Source: Streptomyces brevispora
GTDB taxonomy: Bacteria > Actinomycetota > Actinomycetes > Streptomycetales > Streptomycetaceae
Assembly: GCF_007829885.1 (NCBI RefSeq)
Contig: NZ_VIWW01000001.1
Location: 992,001-1,056,000, forward strand
Reading direction: 5' to 3'
DNA: 64,000 nt
Positions within the stretch are counted from its first letter, which is position 1; each line of letters starts with the position of its first letter. The position numbers and the translations under genes are program-made. The notes beneath the pieces were generated by a model. That model had not been told where the DNA came from, made no database searches, and saw only the letters and a program-made list of their open reading frames with translations. Of this stretch, positions 60,510-64,000 are shown piece by piece.

Positions 60510-60787
60510 TCACCGCGATCGTGCTCATCAAAACCAGCGTGGACCGGATTCCCGAGATCGCCGAGGCCGTCGCGGCGCTGGACAGCGTCAGCGAGGTCTT
60601 CTCGGTCACCGGTACGTACGACCTGATCGCCATGGTCCGGGTGGCCAAGCACGACGATCTCGCCGACGTCATCCCCGGCCGGATCAGCAAGATCCCCGGC
60701 GTCGAGGGGACCGACACCCACGTGGCGTTCCGTACGTACTCGCAGCATGACCTGGAGGCGGCCTTCGCCATCGGTCTGGACGCCTAG
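60506..60787 (+). CDS. Stand-alone AsnC/Lrp ligand-binding (RAM) protein
   Basis: 93 aa, RAM domain only, without the HTH of Lrp/AsnC. MITAIVLIKTSVDRIPEIAE, VSEVFSVTGTYDLIAMVRVA (the GxYDL amino-acid pocket motif) and ISKIPGVEGTDTHVAFRTYS are all characteristic. Such stand-alone proteins bind amino acids or modulate partners without contacting DNA. GTG start overlaps the rhomboid stop. It is followed at once by a 52-bp perfect palindromic terminator and faces the cysteine-desulfurase-like gene. Confidence 0.92.
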   Translation: MITAIVLIKTSVDRIPEIAEAVAALDSVSEVFSVTGTYDLIAMVRVAKHDDLADVIPGRISKIPGVEGTDTHVAFRTYSQHDLEAAFAIGLDA

Positions 60788-60789
60788 GC

Positions 60790-60841
60790 AAACGCGTTCG
60801 GCCGGGTACGGACAGCTGTCCGTACCCGGCCGAACGCGTTT
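60790..60841. terminator. 52-bp perfect palindrome, bidirectional terminator
   Basis: 26-bp arms (60790-60815 and 60816-60841) with no mismatch, AAA on one side and TTTT on the other. Lies between the convergent AsnC-type and aminotransferase genes. Confidence 0.9.
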
Positions 60842-60849
60842 TGCGCCGC

Positions 60850-62226
60850 TCAGACCTGAGCCGTGCCCCGGTCCGGGACGCAACGGCCTTCCTCGGTGCG
60901 GTACTTCCACTGGGCGCCCTGACTCACCAGTTCCTTGACCGCCCGGACGAAGCGCTCGATGTGCTCGTCCGGCGTACCGGCACCGAAACTGACCCGGATC
61001 GCGTTGAGCGACCGCTCGCCCGGCTCGGCCTCCGGCGCACCGCACTCGCCGGCCTCCTGCGGGTCGCTGCCGAGCAGGGTGCGCACCAGCGGGTGGGCGC
61101 AGAACAGTCCGTCACGCACTCCGATGCCGTACTCGGCGGAGAGCGCCGCGGCGAAGTGCGAGCTGTTCCAGCCCTCCACGACGAAGGAGATGACGCCGAC
61201 CCTCGGGGCGTCGTCGCCGAACAGCGAGAGCACCCTGACCTCGGGGACCTCGGCGAGTCCGGCACGGACCGCGGAGACCAGCTGCTGCTCCCGGGCGACC
61301 AGGCCCTCGAACCCGGCCTCGGTGAGCGCCCTGCAGGCGGAGGCGATGGAGTAGACCCCGATGACGTTGGGGGAACCGGCCTCGTGGCGGGCGGCGGTGG
61401 TGTGCCACTCGACGTCCACCGCGCCGTCGGCGCGACGGGCGACCTTGCGGGAGGCGCCGCCACCGGCCAGGTAGGGCTCGGCGTCGCGCAGCCAGTCGGA
61501 GCGGCCGGCCAGGACGCCCGAGCCGAACGGCGCGTACAGCTTGTGTCCGGAGAAGGCGACCCAGTCGACGTCCAGCTCGGCGATGTCGACGGGGTGGTGC
61601 GGGGCCAGCTGCGCGGCGTCCAGCACGATCCGCGCACCGTGGGCGTGCGCGGCGGCGGCGAGTTCCTTGACCGGCCACAGCTCACCGGTGACGTTGGAGG
61701 CGCCGGTGACGCAGACCAGCGCGGGGCCGTGGGGATCGCGGTCGGCGAGTGCCCGCTCCAGCGTGGCGACGGCCTGGGCGGGGGTGCGCGGGGCGTTCAG
61801 GTAGGTCACCCGGGCATCGCGCCAGGGCAGCAGCGACGCGTGGTGCTCGGTCTCGAAGACGAACACCTGGCAGTCGGCGGGGAGCGCGGCGGCCAGCAGG
61901 TTGAGTGAGTCGGTGGTCGACCGGGTGAAGATCACCTGATCGCCGGCGCGGCAGCCGAGGAACTCCGCGACGGTGACGCGGCTGCTCTCGAAGAGGTCCG
62001 TGGAGAGCTGCGAAAGGTAGCCGGCGCCCCGGTGGACGCTGCCGTAGTACGGCGCGTACGCGGCGACGTCGTCCCACACCCGCTGCAGGGCCGGAGTGCT
62101 GGCGGCGTAGTCCAGCGCGGCGTACGTGACCTCACCGCCGGTCACGAGCGGAACCGTCACATCCTTGCCCAGAACCGGCAGAGGGGTACAAACGGACTGG
62201 TCGGCGGCAGCGGTGAAGACGGACAT
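60850..62226 (-). CDS. Cysteine-desulfurase-like class V aminotransferase
   Basis: 458 aa, PLP-dependent. ALDYAASTPALQRVWDDVAA opens the fold. VIFTRSTTDSLNLLAAALPA, VFETEHHASLLPWRDA and ASNVTGELWPVKELAAAAHA follow. RIVLDAAQLAPHHPVDIAEL and the PLP-binding Lys in FSGHKLYAPFGSGVLAG are clear. The C-terminal part has VSFGAGTPDEHIERFVRAVK. SufS/NifS-type cysteine desulfuration is the best guess, but another class V activity is possible. ATG 62226 with GGGAG 6 nt upstream; an upstream GTG at 62283 lies in the leader. A SAM-IV riboswitch upstream ties it to sulfur/methionine metabolism. Confidence 0.9.
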   Translation of the reverse strand: MSVFTAAADQSVCTPLPVLGKDVTVPLVTGGEVTYAALDYAASTPALQRVWDDVAAYAPYYGSVHRGAGYLSQLSTDLFESSRVTVAEFLGCRAGDQVIFTRSTTDSLNLLAAALPADCQVFVFETEHHASLLPWRDARVTYLNAPRTPAQAVATLERALADRDPHGPALVCVTGASNVTGELWPVKELAAAAHAHGARIVLDAAQLAPHHPVDIAELDVDWVAFSGHKLYAPFGSGVLAGRSDWLRDAEPYLAGGGASRKVARRADGAVDVEWHTTAARHEAGSPNVIGVYSIASACRALTEAGFEGLVAREQQLVSAVRAGLAEVPEVRVLSLFGDDAPRVGVISFVVEGWNSSHFAAALSAEYGIGVRDGLFCAHPLVRTLLGSDPQEAGECGAPEAEPGERSLNAIRVSFGAGTPDEHIERFVRAVKELVSQGAQWKYRTEEGRCVPDRGTAQV

Positions 62227-62363
62227 GACGAACTCCCGTAACAGGCAGGCGAATTCCGCGTGCCCGCGGATGCGCGGCAGCACGGAAGGAAGATGAGGGT
62301 GTGCGGAGGAGGGCCGAAAAGCCCTATCGCATTCGCTTGCTCACAGAGGCTCCCTGAGGACCA

Positions 62364-62402
62364 GGACCCCACGGGTGGACGTCTCACGACGTCGAGGGGT
62401 CC
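62364..62402 (-). promoter_or_regulatory. Possible expression platform of the SAM-IV riboswitch
   Basis: GGACCCC at the aptamer's 3' end (minus strand 62402-62396) can pair with GGGGTCC downstream (62370-62364). A GACGTC-GTGA-GACGTC hairpin lies between. Pairing here would compete with the aptamer's last helix. Confidence 0.5.
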
Positions 62403-62515
62403 GCGCTTGCCGCAGACCTCGCTGCCCACGGCCTGGTCTTCACCCGGGGCACCCCGCCACGGACGGAGGGTTGCCGGACAGCGGGCCGGGGCCGTAGTCG
62501 CTGTCACTCATGACC
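62396..62515 (-). ncRNA. SAM-IV riboswitch
   Basis: Read on the minus strand from 62515: GGTCATGAGTGACAGCGAC, then CCCCGGCCCGCTGTCCGGCA, then ACCCTCC, the internal GTGGCGGGGTGCCCCGGGTG and AAGACCAGGCCGTGGGCAGC. It closes with GCGGCAAGCGCGGACCCC. This follows the Streptomyces SAM-IV sequence as I remember it nearly word for word (GGTCATGAGTG, CCGGCAACCCTCC, GCGGGGTGCCCCGGGTGA-GACCAGG, GCGGCAAGCGCGG). Located 170 nt before the desulfurase-like gene. Confidence 0.9.
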
Positions 62516-62523
62516 TGACCAGC

Positions 62524-62551
62524 ATCCTGCCATATGTGCGTGAACGCGCAA
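62524..62551 (-). promoter_or_regulatory. Candidate promoter of the SAM-IV / desulfurase transcript
   Basis: Minus strand: -35-like TTGCGC (62546-62551), 16-nt spacer, -10-like CAGGAT (62524-62529), 9 nt before the riboswitch begins. Confidence 0.4.
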
Positions 62552-62578
62552 GGCGCAGTCCATGACCTGGACTGCGCC
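62552..62578. terminator. trpD terminator hairpin
   Basis: GGCGCAGTCC (62552-62561) with GGACTGCGCC (62569-62578), 10-bp perfect stem, loop ATGACCT, 20 nt after the trpD stop. Confidence 0.75.
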
Positions 62579-62598
62579 CTGCTTGACACTCCGTACGT

Positions 62599-63663
62599 TC
62601 AGGCGTTGCTGGCCTTGACCCATCTCTCCAGCGCCCGCCCCGCGGACCCGGAGTCGATGGACTCGGCGGCCTTCGCGATACCGGCGGCGAGCTGCTCGGT
62701 GAGCGTGCCCTCCCCCGGGTTCAGCGCCACGAGCGCCGCCGCCGAGTTGAGCAGGACGGCGTCCCGGACGGGGCCGGTCTCGCCTGCCAGCAGCCGGCGG
62801 GCCACATCGGCGTTGTACGAGGCGTCGGCGCCGCGCAGCGCGTCCACCGGCACCAGCTCCAGGCCGACGTCGCGCGGGTCGAAGGCCTGCTCACGCACGA
62901 CGCCGTCCCGGGCCACCCAGACCCGGGAGGTCGCGGTGGTGGTCAGCTCGTCCAGGCCGTCGTCGCCGCGGAAGACCAGCGCGGAGTTGCCGCGCTCGGC
63001 GAGCACGCCCGCGACGATCGGCGCCATCCGCAGATCGGCGACACCGATGGCCTGGGAACGCACCTGGGCCGGATTGGTGAGCGGACCGAGGATGTTGAAG
63101 GTGGTCGGGGCACCCAGCTCCGCCCGCGCCTTCGCCGCGTACCGCAGGGCGGGGTGGAACTTCACCGCGAAGCAGAAGGTGATGCCCGCTTCCTCGGCCA
63201 CCTCGACGACGCGCTGCGGGGGCAGGTCCAGGTTGACGCCGAGCTTGCCCAGGACGTCCGAGGAGCCGCTGGCCGAGGAGGAGGCGCGGTTGCCGTGCTT
63301 GACGACCTTGGCGCCCGTCCCCGCCACGACGATCGCGGACATGGTGGAGATGTTGACCGTCTTGGCCATGTCACCGCCGGTGCCGACGATGTCGACCGTG
63401 CGGCCGGGCACGTGAATGGTGGTGGCGTGCTCGTACATAGCACGGACCAGGCCGGAGACCTCCGTGACGGTCTCGCCCTTGGCGCGCAGGGCCACCGCGA
63501 AGCCGGCGATCTGTACGTCGGTCGCCTCGCCGCTCATGATGCGGTCCATCGCCCACGCGGTGTCGTCGGCGCTCAGGTCCTCACCGCGCAGCAGCGGGGT
63601 CAGCACGCCCGGCCAGGAACGAGCCGCCACGCTGTCGCCGCCGACCGGGGTCACAACGTTCAT
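62599..63663 (-). CDS. trpD: Anthranilate phosphoribosyltransferase
   Basis: 354 aa; transfers the phosphoribosyl group of PRPP to anthranilate, second step of tryptophan synthesis. PRPP loop [40 protein letters not shown] (KHGN and the catalytic-metal region), [11 protein letters not shown] and the RxD-type [17 protein letters not shown] region are in place. ATG 63663. It is monocistronic here, with a hairpin downstream and the qcrB terminator upstream, so not in an operon with trpE. No Trp-rich leader is seen in its 68-nt space to that terminator. Confidence 0.96.
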   Translation of the reverse strand: MNVVTPVGGDSVAARSWPGVLTPLLRGEDLSADDTAWAMDRIMSGEATDVQIAGFAVALRAKGETVTEVSGLVRAMYEHATTIHVPGRTVDIVGTGGDMAKTVNISTMSAIVVAGTGAKVVKHGNRASSSASGSSDVLGKLGVNLDLPPQRVVEVAEEAGITFCFAVKFHPALRYAAKARAELGAPTTFNILGPLTNPAQVRSQAIGVADLRMAPIVAGVLAERGNSALVFRGDDGLDELTTTATSRVWVARDGVVREQAFDPRDVGLELVPVDALRGADASYNADVARRLLAGETGPVRDAVLLNSAAALVALNPGEGTLTEQLAAGIAKAAESIDSGSAGRALERWVKASNA

Positions 63664-63731
63664 GGTCCGCTCCTGGGGTCCACAGCCGATAAGGGGATGT
63701 GACCACCCTATCGAGCGCCGGGGACAGCGAA

Positions 63732-63764
63732 GAGCCCCGTCCATCGTATGGATGGGCGGGGCTC
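63732..63764. terminator. Terminator after qcrB
   Basis: GAGCCCCG (63732-63739) with CGGGGCTC (63757-63764) and TCCATC/GATGG stacked inside, directly after the minus-strand qcrB stop. Confidence 0.8.
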
Positions 63765-63789
63765 CTGCTGTGGCGATCAGTTCAGGTGA

Positions 63790-64000
63790 TCAGTGGTGGC
63801 CGTGGCCGTCGGTGATCTCCTTGTACTCCTCGGCGGAGGGCTTGGCGATCTGGTTGTTCTCGCCGTAGTAGCCCTGGCTGAGCTTGGCCCGCACCTTCTG
63901 CAGCACGGACACCTTGCGCTTGACGCCGTTCTCGTCGACCAACGGGCCGATCTCGACCGGCACGTACTGCTCGTGCGCGGTGAGCGTGTGCAGCTGCGCG
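63790..64000 (-). CDS. qcrB: Cytochrome bc1 complex cytochrome b subunit QcrB, C-terminal fragment
   Basis: Only the last ~70 codons are in the window; the gene continues beyond the right edge. The fragment reads AQLHTLTAHEQYVPVEIGP, then KRKVSVLQKVRAKLSQGYYG, and ends KEITDGHGHH. This is the hydrophilic C-terminal extension found in actinobacterial QcrB, which lies outside the canonical cytochrome b core. The product is the membrane quinol-oxidising subunit of the bc1-aa3 supercomplex. The stop is followed by a strong hairpin. The identity rests on memory of the C-terminus and on gene order. Confidence 0.85.
   Translation of the reverse strand, partial: AQLHTLTAHEQYVPVEIGPLVDENGVKRKVSVLQKVRAKLSQGYYGENNQIAKPSAEEYKEITDGHGHH

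Noticed and set aside
62227..62283. N-terminal extension of the desulfurase-like gene with a TTA (bldA) codon
   Set aside because: The extension lies in the riboswitch leader; GGGAG before ATG 62226 defines the start, so no bldA dependence is claimed.

Overview
This 64 kb window is high-GC chromosomal DNA from a streptomycete. The evidence is very G/C-rich third codon positions, many GTG/TTG starts, short A/T-poor intergenic spaces and several Streptomyces-type regulatory RNAs. From memory, the gene order (ftsI-ftsL-rsmH, then metF, thi, a PASTA kinase, bfr/bfd, aroG, trpEG, pfkA, macRS, glkA, P60 hydrolases, trpD, qcrB) follows the conserved core region around SCO2090-SCO2150 of S. coelicolor. 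I saw no tRNA or rRNA gene, insertion sequence, prophage or CRISPR array. About 57 protein genes are called. Two run off the ends (ftsI left, qcrB right) and one is a decayed pseudogene.

Regions: (1) 1-3211, minus strand: ftsI, ftsL and rsmH, the start of the division/cell-wall cluster, with a long structured rsmH leader. (2) 3590-9237, plus strand: a beta-carbonic anhydrase, then a MoxR ATPase / DUF58 / transglutaminase module. (3) 9467-17785: small membrane and methyltransferase genes, then a TetR-controlled operon (degenerate ABC ATPase, YhgE/Pip membrane protein, TetR) with a near-perfect palindromic operator at its promoter, followed by a DUF4126 protein and a phytoene-desaturase-like flavoprotein. 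(4) 17785-28281: a membrane protein with a Q/Y/G-rich tail, metF, thiE, an Rv2175c-like DNA-binding protein, a broken PNGase-A-like gene, a ferredoxin-reductase-like protein, a TPP riboswitch driving thiO-thiS-thiG, and a PASTA Ser/Thr kinase. (5) 28288-35303: endonuclease IV, a sulfite-oxidase-like protein, bacterioferritin and its ferredoxin (with an iron box), a class II DAHP synthase and a large secreted amidase. (6) 35430-46670: a trp leader/attenuator with a fused anthranilate synthase, a D-2-hydroxyacid dehydrogenase, pfkA with a CRP-like site, a MacRS-type two-component system, plsC, an esterase, an EEP-family nuclease/phosphatase and ROK glucokinase. (7) 46834-57687: a degenerate ArsA-like ATPase with an SRPBCC partner, a phosphoesterase, an acyl-CoA ligase, a PimB-like mannosyltransferase, a GT87-like membrane glycosyltransferase, a zinc-metallopeptidase-like lipoprotein and two NlpC/P60 hydrolases. 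(8) 57970-64000: an NYN-domain protein, a rhomboid protease, an AsnC-type sensor, a cysteine-desulfurase-like enzyme behind a SAM-IV riboswitch, trpD and the end of qcrB.

Common themes are cell envelope and division, central carbon metabolism (pfkA, glkA, ldh), aromatic amino acids (DAHP synthase, trpEG, trpD), thiamine/sulfur/folate cofactors, and iron storage. Three cis-acting RNA controls (TPP, trp attenuation, SAM-IV) and many -10 boxes sitting 6-7 nt before a start codon (predicted leaderless mRNAs) are visible. The least explained items are the operon with the apparently inactive ABC ATPase, the decayed PNGase-like gene, the degenerate ArsA/SRPBCC pair, the low-complexity membrane protein and several long palindromes. 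No wholly new defence or mobile system is evident.
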